Positions 43,079-52,971 are shown, counted from the stretch's first letter. The stretch is 64,000 bases of DNA from an uncultured Lachnospiraceae bacterium (GCA_947245585.1 CAMXPV010000011.1:1-64000); one strand, 5' to 3'. Numbers and translations are program-made. The notes: generated from the sequence alone by a model not told the origin.

Positions 43079-44473
43079 CTATGTGCGAATCCGCTTCTTT
43101 TTCCAGTAACCGGTCCTGTATATCAGGTACAGCACGGCGGCGGACAGTCCGTTGCTGATCACCACACAGTACCACACGCTTCTGACCCCCATATGAAACC
43201 ATGTCTCGCAGATATAGAGGGAGGCAAACCGAAAGATCCATAGCCTGGCAGCGTCAATCGCCATGGTCACCTCCGTATGCCCGCTTCCCTGAAACAATCC
43301 CATGGTGGAATTGTGCACGCCGTTTGCAAAACACCAAAACGCCATAATGCTTAAAAAGTCCGCCGCCATCCCAACGACTTCGGCATCCTCCGAAAAAATC
43401 CGGACAATTGCCGTCGAAATGGGCATTCTGGAGAGAATCATGCCTCCCACGAACAAAAAGACGACGCTGATGTTTCTGGACAGCCGATAGCCCTGCTCGG
43501 CCCTCTCATACTGCCTCGCCCCCACATTCTGTCCCACGATCGTCGCCACCGCCGAACCGATCCCGTTAGTCGGAAGGGTGATCAGGCTGTTGATTTTGTT
43601 GCCGATTCCGTAGGCCGCCATCGCCTGTGTTCCGTAGGCAAACACATTCCTGCTCATCAGGAGGAAACCAAACTGCATAGTGCTGCCGCCGATGGCCGTC
43701 GGCATACCCACTGTCAGGATGCTCTTTAACTTGCTCTTTTCAAACCGTAATCCCCTGAGGCTTATATAGATATCCTTCCTCTTGTCCTGCAGCAGCACAT
43801 AGGCCACAACCGCAGGCACCGCTTTGGCGCTCACCGTCGCAAGCGCCGCTCCCGCCGCCCCCATGTGAAGCGCCACCATCAGCAGCGGATCCAATGCCAT
43901 GTTGAGCAAAATTCCCAGGAAGTTTAAGAGCATGGGCCGAAACGTATCGCCCTGCGCCTGATTGATCGCCGCGTACATATTGATCGTAAACAAAAACGGC
44001 ATATCCAGAATCACAAGCTGCAGGTAGGTCTTGCTGTGCCGCCACGTCTCCCCTTCCGCTCCGAGCCATGTCACAATCGACGGCGTAAAGACAGCGCACA
44101 GCACGGCGCACACGACGGAAAACAACAGCGCGCAGGCAAAAATCTGATTTGCCATGCTCCTTGCGTCCTCATCCTTTTTCGCGCCCAAGTACTGGGAAAT
44201 CAAAACGGAACCCGCCACCGTCAGACCGGAGCCAAAATTGACGACAATGCTCTGCATGGGCGTTACCAGATTGATGGCCGCCAACTCCTCCGTCCCAAGC
44301 CTCCCAAGCCAATAGGTGTCCGTCAGGTTATACATGGTCTGCAAAAAGCTGTTGATGACTACCGGGATGGCAAGCATCAGAATCGCCTGTATCAGATTTC
44401 CGTTTAGCAATAGTTCCCGGTTTGCACTTTTATTCGATTTATCCGTATACTTTCTGATCGCATCTAAAAACAT
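43079..44473 (-). CDS. MATE-family transporter within the pectin operon (copy 2)
   Basis: The 464-residue protein has about 12 membrane helices and MATE patterns (VINSFLQTMYNLTDTYWLGRLG, GLTVAGSVLISQYLGAKK). It lies 6 bases after the ankyrin-GH43 gene and 34 bases before GH105, so it is surely part of the pectin operon. A role in sugar or by-product export, or in protection from plant phenolics released from pectin, is possible; the family itself exports cations and drugs. It is only distantly similar to the copy at 38363-39709. Confidence 0.9.
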   Translation of the reverse strand: MFLDAIRKYTDKSNKSANRELLLNGNLIQAILMLAIPVVINSFLQTMYNLTDTYWLGRLGTEELAAINLVTPMQSIVVNFGSGLTVAGSVLISQYLGAKKDEDARSMANQIFACALLFSVVCAVLCAVFTPSIVTWLGAEGETWRHSKTYLQLVILDMPFLFTINMYAAINQAQGDTFRPMLLNFLGILLNMALDPLLMVALHMGAAGAALATVSAKAVPAVVAYVLLQDKRKDIYISLRGLRFEKSKLKSILTVGMPTAIGGSTMQFGFLLMSRNVFAYGTQAMAAYGIGNKINSLITLPTNGIGSAVATIVGQNVGARQYERAEQGYRLSRNISVVFLFVGGMILSRMPISTAIVRIFSEDAEVVGMAADFLSIMAFWCFANGVHNSTMGLFQGSGHTEVTMAIDAARLWIFRFASLYICETWFHMGVRSVWYCVVISNGLSAAVLYLIYRTGYWKKKRIRT

Positions 44474-44479
44474 CTGCTT

Positions 44480-46423
44480 CTATGTCTCCTGATAACGAAA
44501 ATTGGCAACCTCTGTCAAAAGCGGTTCTCCTCCCGCATATCCGTACATTCCCACCATCGCGCCCGTAAACCGTTTTCCCATGGAAATCCCCTCGTCACAT
44601 AAATAGTACACATCAGGCAATGTTTCCACCGTCTTTGTGTTTTCCCCTGCCACCGCGTAATAAAAACGCCTTCTCAGGTAATGCGTCTCAACTCCCAACA
44701 GGATACGGCTGCCCGCCGGGTCGGCGAGCGTCACGATCGAATGATCCCGATCCTCTTTGCCGACATGCTCCCTGACCTGTAAAAAATAGGATTCCCGATT
44801 TCTGGACAGGAAAAAACACACCCATGTATTTTCATCATAATAGCAGGTGATGCCCGCCTCCTGTCCCTCCGAAAGCGCAGGCGCGATAAACTCTGCCTCC
44901 GCCAGAAAGCAAAACGCGCTCTGCCGTCTTACCAAAATATTCCTCGCCTTGACCGAGGAGAGCGGATACGGGCTTGCCTGCAAAACCAGATTCCCGTTGC
45001 GGAAACGAATCGCGTCCCTCTCCGGCGGCCTTGGCGTTACGAAATCCTTCGGAAGCCCGTTTGCAAACAGCCGTCCTTCCCCCGCCTGTTCACCTGCGGT
45101 CAAACCGTCCGCAAGCGGCGCGATCCCCGGCTTTGCCGCCAACGAAACTTTCACGGGCGGCTTCTGCAATACGCTCGGCCCTTTCAGATCATTTACGATG
45201 GGCCAGCCGTCCGCCGTCCATGTGATCGGGTCGAGGGCCGTTTCCCTGCCCAATATCGTATACCCCTTGCCGATGGTTCTGCCGCACAGGTACACCATAT
45301 ACCATTTCCCGTCCTCGGTACACACGGGCTTTCCGTGTCCGCAGCGCTGCAGTCCCGCCTTTTCGTCCGTCTGGCGCATGATCGGATTGTACGGACAAGG
45401 CTCGTAATTTCCCATCAGGCTCCTGCTTCTTGCCACCGTAATCCGGTGTCCCGGCCCGGTGCCACCCTCCGCCAGAAACAGATAATAGAAGCCGTCCTTT
45501 TTCAGGAGGTGCGGCCCCTCCGGCGCTCTCTTCTGACTGCCATAATATAGAAGAGAAGCCTCCGAAATCTGCCGCTTGCAGTCGGCGCTCAGTTCCAGGA
45601 TTCTTGCACCCCTGTTAAGCAGCATATAATGCCTGCCATCCTCGTGGAAAATAGAGGGATCGATCCCGTCCTCGTCGATGAACACCGGCTCGCTGTAGGG
45701 CCCCTCCGGCCTGTCGGAGGAAACCACAATCTGCCTTCGGTAAACAGTTCCCGTATCGTTCAGGCGGTAGGTCGCCGTGATATAGAAAGTGCCGTCATCG
45801 TAGGAAATATCCGGTGCCCAATATCCTCTCCCTCCCTCCAATTCGTCTAGCCGCGCCCACTCCGGATTGGTGATCGCATGGCCGATGATCTCCCAGTGAA
45901 TCAAATCCCTGGAGTGGGAGACAGGGATACACGGGAAAAAGATAAAGGAGGAATTGACCATATAATAGTCTCCGCCCACCCTGACAATGGAGGGGTCCGG
46001 AAACATGCCCCTGCGGATCGGATTGTGATACATCTCCTCGTAAGGCGTTCCCACCCGTTTCTCATAATAAGAAAGCAGCTCCCTGTGCCCATTTTCCCAT
46101 GCGGTCTGATAGGGTGTCACCAGGTTTCTGTCCCCGGCCGTGATGTCCATTCCCACCCGCTCCACCAGATAGCGGTTCCGCTCCGCATCGCCGGACATCG
46201 CCGCATAGTGGAGAATGGTGCGGTTTTGTTCATCCACCGTATTCATGCTCGCTCTGGAATACTCGACGATATACTTAACAATCGGAAAACTGCCCGCCTT
46301 CGCCGCATACAGGCACAGGGGGATTTGCTCCTCCGTTTTCTCATCAATACAGGCGGGATTTTCCGTCAAAATTTTTTTCACTTCTTCCAGATCCTGCGCT
46401 TTGATCGCCTGCTCTAAATTCAT
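44480..46423 (-). CDS. Ankyrin-repeat/GH43 fusion glycosidase
   Basis: The 647-residue protein starts with about 3.5 ankyrin repeats (residues 1-122; blocks IPLCLYAAKAGSFPIVKYIV and NRTILHYAAMSGDAERNRYLV), then a complete GH43 five-blade propeller (about 132-440) and a C-terminal lectin-like beta-sandwich (about 465-647). The GH43 triad is present: base Asp143 in FPDPSIVRV, the Asp in GIDPSIFHEDG and the acid Glu in APEGPHLL. It likely removes arabinose or xylose side groups from pectic oligosaccharides in the cytoplasm. ATG 46423 has GAGGAG 10 bases upstream. The ankyrin part is unusual for this family. Confidence 0.9.
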   Translation of the reverse strand: MNLEQAIKAQDLEEVKKILTENPACIDEKTEEQIPLCLYAAKAGSFPIVKYIVEYSRASMNTVDEQNRTILHYAAMSGDAERNRYLVERVGMDITAGDRNLVTPYQTAWENGHRELLSYYEKRVGTPYEEMYHNPIRRGMFPDPSIVRVGGDYYMVNSSFIFFPCIPVSHSRDLIHWEIIGHAITNPEWARLDELEGGRGYWAPDISYDDGTFYITATYRLNDTGTVYRRQIVVSSDRPEGPYSEPVFIDEDGIDPSIFHEDGRHYMLLNRGARILELSADCKRQISEASLLYYGSQKRAPEGPHLLKKDGFYYLFLAEGGTGPGHRITVARSRSLMGNYEPCPYNPIMRQTDEKAGLQRCGHGKPVCTEDGKWYMVYLCGRTIGKGYTILGRETALDPITWTADGWPIVNDLKGPSVLQKPPVKVSLAAKPGIAPLADGLTAGEQAGEGRLFANGLPKDFVTPRPPERDAIRFRNGNLVLQASPYPLSSVKARNILVRRQSAFCFLAEAEFIAPALSEGQEAGITCYYDENTWVCFFLSRNRESYFLQVREHVGKEDRDHSIVTLADPAGSRILLGVETHYLRRRFYYAVAGENTKTVETLPDVYYLCDEGISMGKRFTGAMVGMYGYAGGEPLLTEVANFRYQET

Positions 46424-46444
46424 ACGCGCCCCACTCCTCAAAAA

Positions 46445-48040
46445 TCATTGATTGGCCAAAACACGGATATACGCAAAATCCGCATATCCACCGTCTTCTC
46501 CTCCGCCCTCTGCCTTGTCTTTCCCGTCAGCGCACCTGTTGGCAAAAAGTCCTGTTTTCGCGCCGACCCAGGTGTGATCCGAGGGCATAAAGTCTGTCGG
46601 CACAGAATCCTCCGCCTCCCCTTCCAGTCCATAGAACATCCGAAAGACCGGTCCCTGACCGCCTTCCTCCATGGCAAACGAGAGATATATTTTTTCGTCA
46701 TCCGCCGCCAGGGTTCTGATGACCGTAACCTTTTCTTTCATGCCTGCCTCCGCATCATAGGACTGGGCATATACCAATGTCTTACTTCCATTGACGATCC
46801 GCACCGCCAGATAGGCATAGTGGCCGCCCATCATGACCATGCCCGCCTGGGATCCCTCCAAAAGGCCGTCCACATGCAGGCAGGCCGTCGCCTTAAAGTA
46901 AGGGCATACTAGCTTCTGGGTCAGCACATTGGCGCACTCCCACAAAACCGGCTCCGCCTTTCCCGACGGATTTAACGCATACAGCCGCAGAAAACCGCTT
47001 TTCTCCGTGAGGGAATAGAAGGACTCCTTCGGATTGCCAAGCCACTGCCACATGAGGTTTAACTCCGTCGACGAAAAGTCATCCGATGCCTCCAATGAGC
47101 AGGGTGCTTCACTGACACCCGTGTCAGGTTTTTTGTGCACAAGGCAGGGCTCTCCACATCCGTCCTGCGCATTCACGCCAATCACCGGCCAGTCCTTCTC
47201 CCAGACCACCGGCTGCATATGCACGATTCGCCCGTACAAGCCCCTGTCCTGAAAATGAAGGAACCATTCCTCCCCGCTTTCCGTATCCGTCAGCCCTCCC
47301 TGATGGGGCCCGTTAATCACGGAACTGCCCTGTTTCATCACGATTTTTTCTTCATACGGCCCGTGGATATTTTTTGCGCGCAGGGCCGTCTGCCACCCCG
47401 GTTTCACGCCCCCCGCCGGAGCCAGGATATAATAGAAACCGTTTCTCTTGTAAACTTTTGGCCCCTCGATTGTCGGCTGTGTCTCCACGCCGTTAAAGAT
47501 AAAATGGTCTTCTCCGATTGCCTTTGTCCCATCGGCCGACATGGGGAAAATCCCGAGATAGCTCTTAAAGCCAATGCGGCTTTTGGCATAGCCGTGTACG
47601 ACATACGCCCGGCCGTCCTCATCCCAGAAAGGACAGGGATCGATCAGCCCCTTTCCCTCCAGTACGGCCACCGGTTCGTCCCACTTTCCCAGAGGGTCGC
47701 TGGCGCTCACCATAAAGATACCTTCGTCCGGCATACCGTAATAGATGTAAAACCGTCCCTCATGACAGCGGATCGCCGGTGCCCACACACCCTTCGCGTG
47801 CTGCGGCACATCATATTTCCCGTCAGGGATCCTGTCAAGGGCATAGTTTACCAGTTTCCAATTTACCAGATCTTTCGAGATCAGAATCGGAAGCCCCGGC
47901 ACATAATTGAAACTGGAAGCCGTCATATAATAGGTATCTCCCACCCTGATCACATCCGGGTCGGAATAATCCGCAAACAGAACCGGATTCTGATAAGTCC
48001 CGTCGCCCAAATCCGCTTTCCACAAATATTCCCTCTCCAT
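46445..48040 (-). CDS. GH43-family glycosidase (beta-xylosidase/arabinofuranosidase type)
   Basis: The 531-residue enzyme has a GH43 propeller (about 15-310) with base Asp in DYSDPDVIRVGDTYYM, the middle Asp in GLIDPCPFWDEDG and acid Glu in TIEGPKVYKRNGFYY, followed by a beta-sandwich domain (about 330-531). No signal peptide. It has no ankyrin part, unlike its downstream neighbour. Expected to release xylose or arabinose from imported pectic side-chain fragments; the exact bond cannot be read from sequence. AAGGAG lies 8 bases before the ATG. It sits 12 bases after the CE12 esterase gene. Confidence 0.92.
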   Translation of the reverse strand: MEREYLWKADLGDGTYQNPVLFADYSDPDVIRVGDTYYMTASSFNYVPGLPILISKDLVNWKLVNYALDRIPDGKYDVPQHAKGVWAPAIRCHEGRFYIYYGMPDEGIFMVSASDPLGKWDEPVAVLEGKGLIDPCPFWDEDGRAYVVHGYAKSRIGFKSYLGIFPMSADGTKAIGEDHFIFNGVETQPTIEGPKVYKRNGFYYILAPAGGVKPGWQTALRAKNIHGPYEEKIVMKQGSSVINGPHQGGLTDTESGEEWFLHFQDRGLYGRIVHMQPVVWEKDWPVIGVNAQDGCGEPCLVHKKPDTGVSEAPCSLEASDDFSSTELNLMWQWLGNPKESFYSLTEKSGFLRLYALNPSGKAEPVLWECANVLTQKLVCPYFKATACLHVDGLLEGSQAGMVMMGGHYAYLAVRIVNGSKTLVYAQSYDAEAGMKEKVTVIRTLAADDEKIYLSFAMEEGGQGPVFRMFYGLEGEAEDSVPTDFMPSDHTWVGAKTGLFANRCADGKDKAEGGGEDGGYADFAYIRVLANQ

Positions 48041-48052
48041 AAGTATCGCTCC

Positions 48053-48742
48053 TTATATTTCATCCAACAGCAAATCCCTGTAGATTCCGCCCAGTTCTTT
48101 TAAGCCTCTGGCAATACAGCCGCCGTACACCACAGCGCCCGCATACTTCAGATGGGTGTTATCGGTGGACAGTCCATCCGGAAAATGGGGATATTTGCCC
48201 GCCGGAACGTGCATATACCACTCTTTGCTCGCCTGCTCGCCGATCCGTTCCATCTCCCCGCGGCTCATCGTGTACAGATCAACCAGCGGAACATCCAGAT
48301 TTACAGCCGTCCGTTTCATGGCCGTCACATAATCCCCGTGGTTTCCCGGCCCAAGCGTCTTTTCATCCACAAAGCATCTTCGTTCCACCGGCGTAATGAA
48401 CACCGGATACGCCTTTTTATTTCTGGCCACGTTCACAAACTTTTCCAGATTTACCATATAATCGGAAAAAGGCTCCGTATATCTGGCCGGATTTTCTTTT
48501 TTTTCATCGTTATGCGCAAACTGGATAAAGAGGAAATCCCCCTCCGTGATCCTGTCATAGATAACGGCAAGCCTGGATTCATCAATAAAATCTCTGGTGC
48601 TTCTGCCGTTCTTCGCATGATTTTCAATCCTTACCCCAGGTTTTAAAAACAGGTGCATCACCTGCCCGATTCCCGTCTGGGGATAGGTTGTTATGTCATT
48701 ATACTGTACGGTGGAATCTCCCGCCCAAAATATCGTCGCCAT
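48053..48742 (-). CDS. SGNH-type rhamnogalacturonan acetylesterase (CE12)
   Basis: The 229-residue enzyme shows SGNH blocks: GDST (Ser nucleophile) near the start, NGRSTRDFI, FIQFAHNDEK and the C-terminal DNTHLKYAGA with the Asp/His pair. These are the features of RhgT/YesT-type CE12 esterases that remove acetyl groups from rhamnogalacturonan I. No signal peptide, so action is intracellular. The ATG at 48742 has AGGAGG 4-5 bases upstream. It follows the transporter genes, before the two GH43 genes. Confidence 0.92.
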   Translation of the reverse strand: MATIFWAGDSTVQYNDITTYPQTGIGQVMHLFLKPGVRIENHAKNGRSTRDFIDESRLAVIYDRITEGDFLFIQFAHNDEKKENPARYTEPFSDYMVNLEKFVNVARNKKAYPVFITPVERRCFVDEKTLGPGNHGDYVTAMKRTAVNLDVPLVDLYTMSRGEMERIGEQASKEWYMHVPAGKYPHFPDGLSTDNTHLKYAGAVVYGGCIARGLKELGGIYRDLLLDEI

Positions 48743-48845
48743 ATTTCCTCCTGCATATCTGCCTTGCGGCATCCTCATTCTGAAACAGGGGAAACCTAAG
48801 TTTCCCCCATTTCATTATCCCACACTTCAATTTTTAGTAAAACTC

Positions 48846-49721
48846 TTACTCTTTGACTGCTCCCACATTCACACCCTGTACGAAATAGTCCTGACAGATC
48901 GGATACAGGATCATGAACGGAATAATTGCTACGATGATCGCCGCATTCTGGATGGTGTTGGTGGATAGGGAACCGTCATCTGTCGGAAGGTCGTTATCCA
49001 TAACCATGGCACGCAGCTTCATCTGGAAGTTAAATAGCTTGTTATCGGTGATATAAATCTTAAAGTTGGTATAGTCGTTCCAATAGGTCACCGCAAACAT
49101 CAGTCCGATCGCCGCAAGCGCCGCCTTGGAAAGCGGCAGTACGATCTTTACAAAGATACCCATGGGTGTGCATCCGTCCAACTTTGCCGACTCAAACAGC
49201 GAAGCCGGTATTCCTTCAAAGAAGTTCCGCATCAATACCAGATTATAAACATTGATACCGAGCGGCAGAATCACCGACCACAGCGTGTTGGTCAAATGCA
49301 GGTTCATCATTACCACATAAGTGGGGATCATGCCGCCGCTGAACAGCATCGTAAACAGCAGCACCCACGAAAGTAAATTCCGTCCCGGCATATCCCACTG
49401 AATCAGCACATAAGCTCCCAATGTTGACAATACCAAACCCACAACCGTACCCGCGGCTGTCACCAAAAGGGAGATCAAAAACGGTCTGTACAGATCCGCC
49501 CGGGAGAGAATCATCTTATAAGCGCCCAGTGTAAATTTCGCCGGCCACAATCTCATACCATATCCGGCAGCCGCATCCAGCGAGTCCACCAGAACTTTCC
49601 AGATCGGAATCAGGATAATAATGGATATGAGGATAAACACGATGGTATTGACAACGGCAAAGAGCGTAATCTTTCTCTTTGGCTTTTTATATACCGCTTT
49701 ATTTGTTGTAGTAGCTTCCAT
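48846..49721 (-). CDS. Oligosaccharide ABC transporter permease, LplC/YtcP type
   Basis: The 291-residue protein has six membrane helices and the EAA loop FESAKLDGCTPMGIFVKIV. The family pairs with LplB-type permeases and large lipoproteins, and in Firmicutes pectin loci imports rhamnogalacturonan or galacturonide oligosaccharides. ATG 49721 has AAGGAGGGAG upstream, and the gene begins 13 bases after the LplB stop. No ATPase is encoded in the operon. Confidence 0.92.
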   Translation of the reverse strand: MEATTTNKAVYKKPKRKITLFAVVNTIVFILISIIILIPIWKVLVDSLDAAAGYGMRLWPAKFTLGAYKMILSRADLYRPFLISLLVTAAGTVVGLVLSTLGAYVLIQWDMPGRNLLSWVLLFTMLFSGGMIPTYVVMMNLHLTNTLWSVILPLGINVYNLVLMRNFFEGIPASLFESAKLDGCTPMGIFVKIVLPLSKAALAAIGLMFAVTYWNDYTNFKIYITDNKLFNFQMKLRAMVMDNDLPTDDGSLSTNTIQNAAIIVAIIPFMILYPICQDYFVQGVNVGAVKE

Positions 49722-49734
49722 TGTTCTCCCTCCT

Positions 49735-51171
49735 TTACACGATTCCGCGTCCGCGGACCTTCTTGCTTGCCTTGTTACAGAGCAGAACAAGGATGCAGCC
49801 AACCACTGACCGGAACAAACCTACCGCAGTCGTATAACCGTAGTTGGCGGCGCCGCCGCTGAAGGATTGTCTGTATATGTACGTCTGCAATACATCCGAC
49901 TTATCGTATACGGACGGATTGTACATAACGAATACGGATTCAAACAGATTCATAACCTTAGCCAGGTTCAAAATAAACACGGTGATAATCGTGTTGGCAA
50001 GCGCCGGCATGGTGATATAGCGCATTCTGGCAAAACGGTTCGCGCCGTCGATCTGCGCCGCCTCATACAAATCGGGGCTGATGCCGGACAGCGTAGCCAA
50101 AAAGAGAATCGTTCCCCAACCGGTGTCCTTCCAGATATTTACCAGATAGTATACGCCCCTCCATGTGGATTCCGAAGTCAAAAATTCAATTGGCTGTTCG
50201 ATCAGGCCGATGCTCATCAAAAGCTGATTGAACATACCGGAGTCGGACGCAGACAGCATCATCTTAAAGATGGAAGCAACTACTACCCATGACATAAAGT
50301 GGGGCAGATAGATGATCGTCTGCACGGACTTCTTAAAGTAAATGTTGAACATCTCGTTCAGCAATATGGAGATCACCACCGCCATAAAGGTGTTCAAAAA
50401 CAGTTTTATGATAGACAGAATCAACGTATTCCGGAAAGCCGCCACAAAGTGCTTACTGGACAGCTTGGAAAGGGAAGACAGTCCAAACATATCCACAAAG
50501 TGCTTGATGCCCACATAGGAAGGTTCCTGTCCGGAAATAAAATCCGTAAACGCATAGCGCAGACCCGCCATCGGCAGATAGTTAAAGATAATGACAAAGA
50601 TCAGCACCGGCAGGAACATGATGTAGAATCCCCTGTAGATATAGATTCTCTGCCAAACCGTCTTGTTTCCCGTATACTGGTAGTCAAGCTCGCCGTTTCT
50701 GCGTTTCCGCTCGGCGGCATTTTTATTCACATTCATAAAGCATCCCGCCACCCCGACAATGGTGCCGAGTATCACAACCGCGCCTGCCAGACCATTCTGC
50801 ATTCCCGGCGCACCGTGGCGGTTACAGATATTATTATAAACAATCACATACACCACAGCGGCCGCCACCGTTGTAGCGATGGAAAATTTTTCGTACTTGA
50901 TTGCACATAAAATCATGGATACCACTAACAGCGCCATAAACAGATACCACATAACTGGCTGCTCGTAGTTCATAAATCCGTAAGCCGGATTAAATTTCTT
51001 AGCCGCATCCGAATTCTGTATTGCCGGGAAAAACCCACCCACAAAGGAAATCACCGCGCCGGCAACTGCAATCGGATACAAATTTTTCTGAGGCTTTACC
51101 ACCGCTCTGCCACATGCGGGACAGCGGGTCGCCTTTTTTGGAATTTCCGCATTACAAGTTTTACACAACAT
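49735..51171 (-). CDS. LplB-type ABC permease with N-terminal zinc ribbon and extra membrane helices
   Basis: Residues 1-22 form a small zinc ribbon (Cys3, Cys6, Cys17, Cys20: CKTCNAEIPKKATRCPACG). Four hydrophobic segments follow (about 31-50, 73-91, 98-115, 127-147), and then the usual LplB permease begins near residue 173 with six helices and the EAA loop YEAAQIDGANRFARMRYI. Normal LplB proteins are about 300 residues, so this is a clear N-terminal extension of about 170. ATG 51171 is used because GAGGG lies 7 bases upstream; an ATG two codons earlier is too close. The extension could sense or tether; its function is unknown. Confidence 0.9.
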   Translation of the reverse strand: MLCKTCNAEIPKKATRCPACGRAVVKPQKNLYPIAVAGAVISFVGGFFPAIQNSDAAKKFNPAYGFMNYEQPVMWYLFMALLVVSMILCAIKYEKFSIATTVAAAVVYVIVYNNICNRHGAPGMQNGLAGAVVILGTIVGVAGCFMNVNKNAAERKRRNGELDYQYTGNKTVWQRIYIYRGFYIMFLPVLIFVIIFNYLPMAGLRYAFTDFISGQEPSYVGIKHFVDMFGLSSLSKLSSKHFVAAFRNTLILSIIKLFLNTFMAVVISILLNEMFNIYFKKSVQTIIYLPHFMSWVVVASIFKMMLSASDSGMFNQLLMSIGLIEQPIEFLTSESTWRGVYYLVNIWKDTGWGTILFLATLSGISPDLYEAAQIDGANRFARMRYITMPALANTIITVFILNLAKVMNLFESVFVMYNPSVYDKSDVLQTYIYRQSFSGGAANYGYTTAVGLFRSVVGCILVLLCNKASKKVRGRGIV

Positions 51172-51284
51172 ACGCATACCCTCATCTTTAAGAAATACAA
51201 TGATTGCCGCAGCCGGATGGGTTGGGATTTCTCCCTGCGCCATCCGGCCTGCCTGCAATTATTTGGCTACAATGAAATACCGGA

Positions 51285-52934
51285 TTACTGGTTGAAAGAC
51301 TCCAGAATAGCCGCTACAATATCGCCGCATTCCGCATTGTACTGATCAATCGCTTCCTGACCGCTCATCTCGCCCTTGGCTACGGCTGCAATCAGCTTAT
51401 CTTTCTCATCCCACAAATCGGAGCTGTAGGACTGATATACCTCGGAAGAGTTAATCTTCGGCGCCGGTGAAGAATTCTCATCGAACAGTTTGAAGGACTC
51501 ATCAATCACGGGGTCAGCTGCTGTGTAAGGATCTTTATCAGCAAATGCGCCGATCTTTAAGTTTGCCTCAAACAGGTTCTTCGTTGTCAGGCTTTCTTTG
51601 TCGCTGCCTGCTGTCGCCTGTGTCGGGAGACCGGAAATGGTCGCACCGTCGTCGTTCCAGTTGTAGTGAACGCCCTCAACACCGTACTGCCATAACATCT
51701 GTACATCGCCGCCATCCAGAATCTTGTCTACGAAATAGGTGAACACGCCTTCCGGATTCTGGCAGGAACTTGTGATACAAATCATGGGAGAAAGTCTCTC
51801 CATATAAGTGCCAACTTCTTTGATCGGCTTCATCGCCCATGCGGTTGTGTATGCGTCCGCATCCGGATAAATTTCGCCGGTATAGTTGGAAGCCAGTTTC
51901 GTCTTAATGGTATAAGCCCATGTACCTGCCCAGTAGTTGAAGATGCTAGTGCCGTTTTCCAGATAGAACTTATCACGCACGTTCGCTGTGGAAGGATTCT
52001 CGAAGATGGTGCTGTCGATCACGCCATTCTCATATCCCCATGCCAGTCTGTCAAGAGCCTCAACCATCGCCGGCTCTGTGAAACCGTCAACCCACTCACC
52101 GGAAGCGTTCTGATAGAACTCCGGATATGCGCCCTGATAGAACTCAGGCAGATAGTTTACATAGGGAGCCTCGTGGTTTACAAGACCGGGAGCCAGAAGC
52201 GGAGCCACGCCCGTCGCATCCTTCATATCCAACAGGAACTGCTGGAAACCTGCCCAATCGGTAGGCAGCGTGTCCTCTGTGTAACCTGCCTTCTCAGCAA
52301 CTACTGCCTTTACATAAGTAACAGTACCGTTACCACGTGCCGGATACATACCGTAGATCCCTTCCTGTCCGTCAGGGCCTGCCGTCTTCCACTGGTCGAT
52401 AATGGTAGGCGCAACATCTGTCAGTCTTCCGGAATTGGCCGTCTCGGAATTGTTCCATGCGTCGGTCATATTCCATAAGCTGCCCTGTGCAGCGTAGGAA
52501 GCATAATAGTTGGAAGGCAGAATAATCACATCCGCCAGAGTGCTCTCATCGGTAAATGCGATACCAACCTGCTCCGCATAAGTAGAGTGGTCGGGACGAA
52601 TCCACTCGATGTGAAGACCAAGCGCCTCGTCCAAAGCCTTGTAAAAGTCCTCCGCGTAGTTATCGCCCTCTTTGAAAATGGTTCCATCCCACATAACCTT
52701 GATGGTCTCGGGCTTTGTCACCTCGGCGGGAGTTTCCGCTGCTGTGTCACCGCTTTCAGCGGCCGCAGTATCCCCCCCTGCCGTCTCTCCGGCATCTGCT
52801 GCCGGCTGCTCTGCCTCAGTATTTGCTGCATCCTGAGCGGGAGCTGCTTCGCCACTTCCTTCCGGATTACCGCATCCGACAAGAGAAACAACCATGGCCG
52901 AAGCCAAAAGTAAAGATACAACCTTCTTCTTCAT
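51285..52934 (-). CDS. Oligosaccharide-binding lipoprotein, LplA type
   Basis: The 549-residue precursor has a lipoprotein signal peptide with lipobox VGC (Cys21), a low-complexity Ala/Glu/Asp linker (about 22-75), and a large family 1 solute-binding fold beginning near TIKVMWDGTIFKEG. Size and layout match LplA/YtcQ-type receptors for uronate-rich oligosaccharides. It is the first gene of the eight-gene pectin operon, behind a consensus promoter (52997-53025) with a cre-like box (52972-52985). Confidence 0.92.
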   Translation of the reverse strand: MKKKVVSLLLASAMVVSLVGCGNPEGSGEAAPAQDAANTEAEQPAADAGETAGGDTAAAESGDTAAETPAEVTKPETIKVMWDGTIFKEGDNYAEDFYKALDEALGLHIEWIRPDHSTYAEQVGIAFTDESTLADVIILPSNYYASYAAQGSLWNMTDAWNNSETANSGRLTDVAPTIIDQWKTAGPDGQEGIYGMYPARGNGTVTYVKAVVAEKAGYTEDTLPTDWAGFQQFLLDMKDATGVAPLLAPGLVNHEAPYVNYLPEFYQGAYPEFYQNASGEWVDGFTEPAMVEALDRLAWGYENGVIDSTIFENPSTANVRDKFYLENGTSIFNYWAGTWAYTIKTKLASNYTGEIYPDADAYTTAWAMKPIKEVGTYMERLSPMICITSSCQNPEGVFTYFVDKILDGGDVQMLWQYGVEGVHYNWNDDGATISGLPTQATAGSDKESLTTKNLFEANLKIGAFADKDPYTAADPVIDESFKLFDENSSPAPKINSSEVYQSYSSDLWDEKDKLIAAVAKGEMSGQEAIDQYNAECGDIVAAILESFNQ

Positions 52935-52971
52935 AATGAACCTCCTTGATTTTTTGTAGTTTTCCTCTAGA

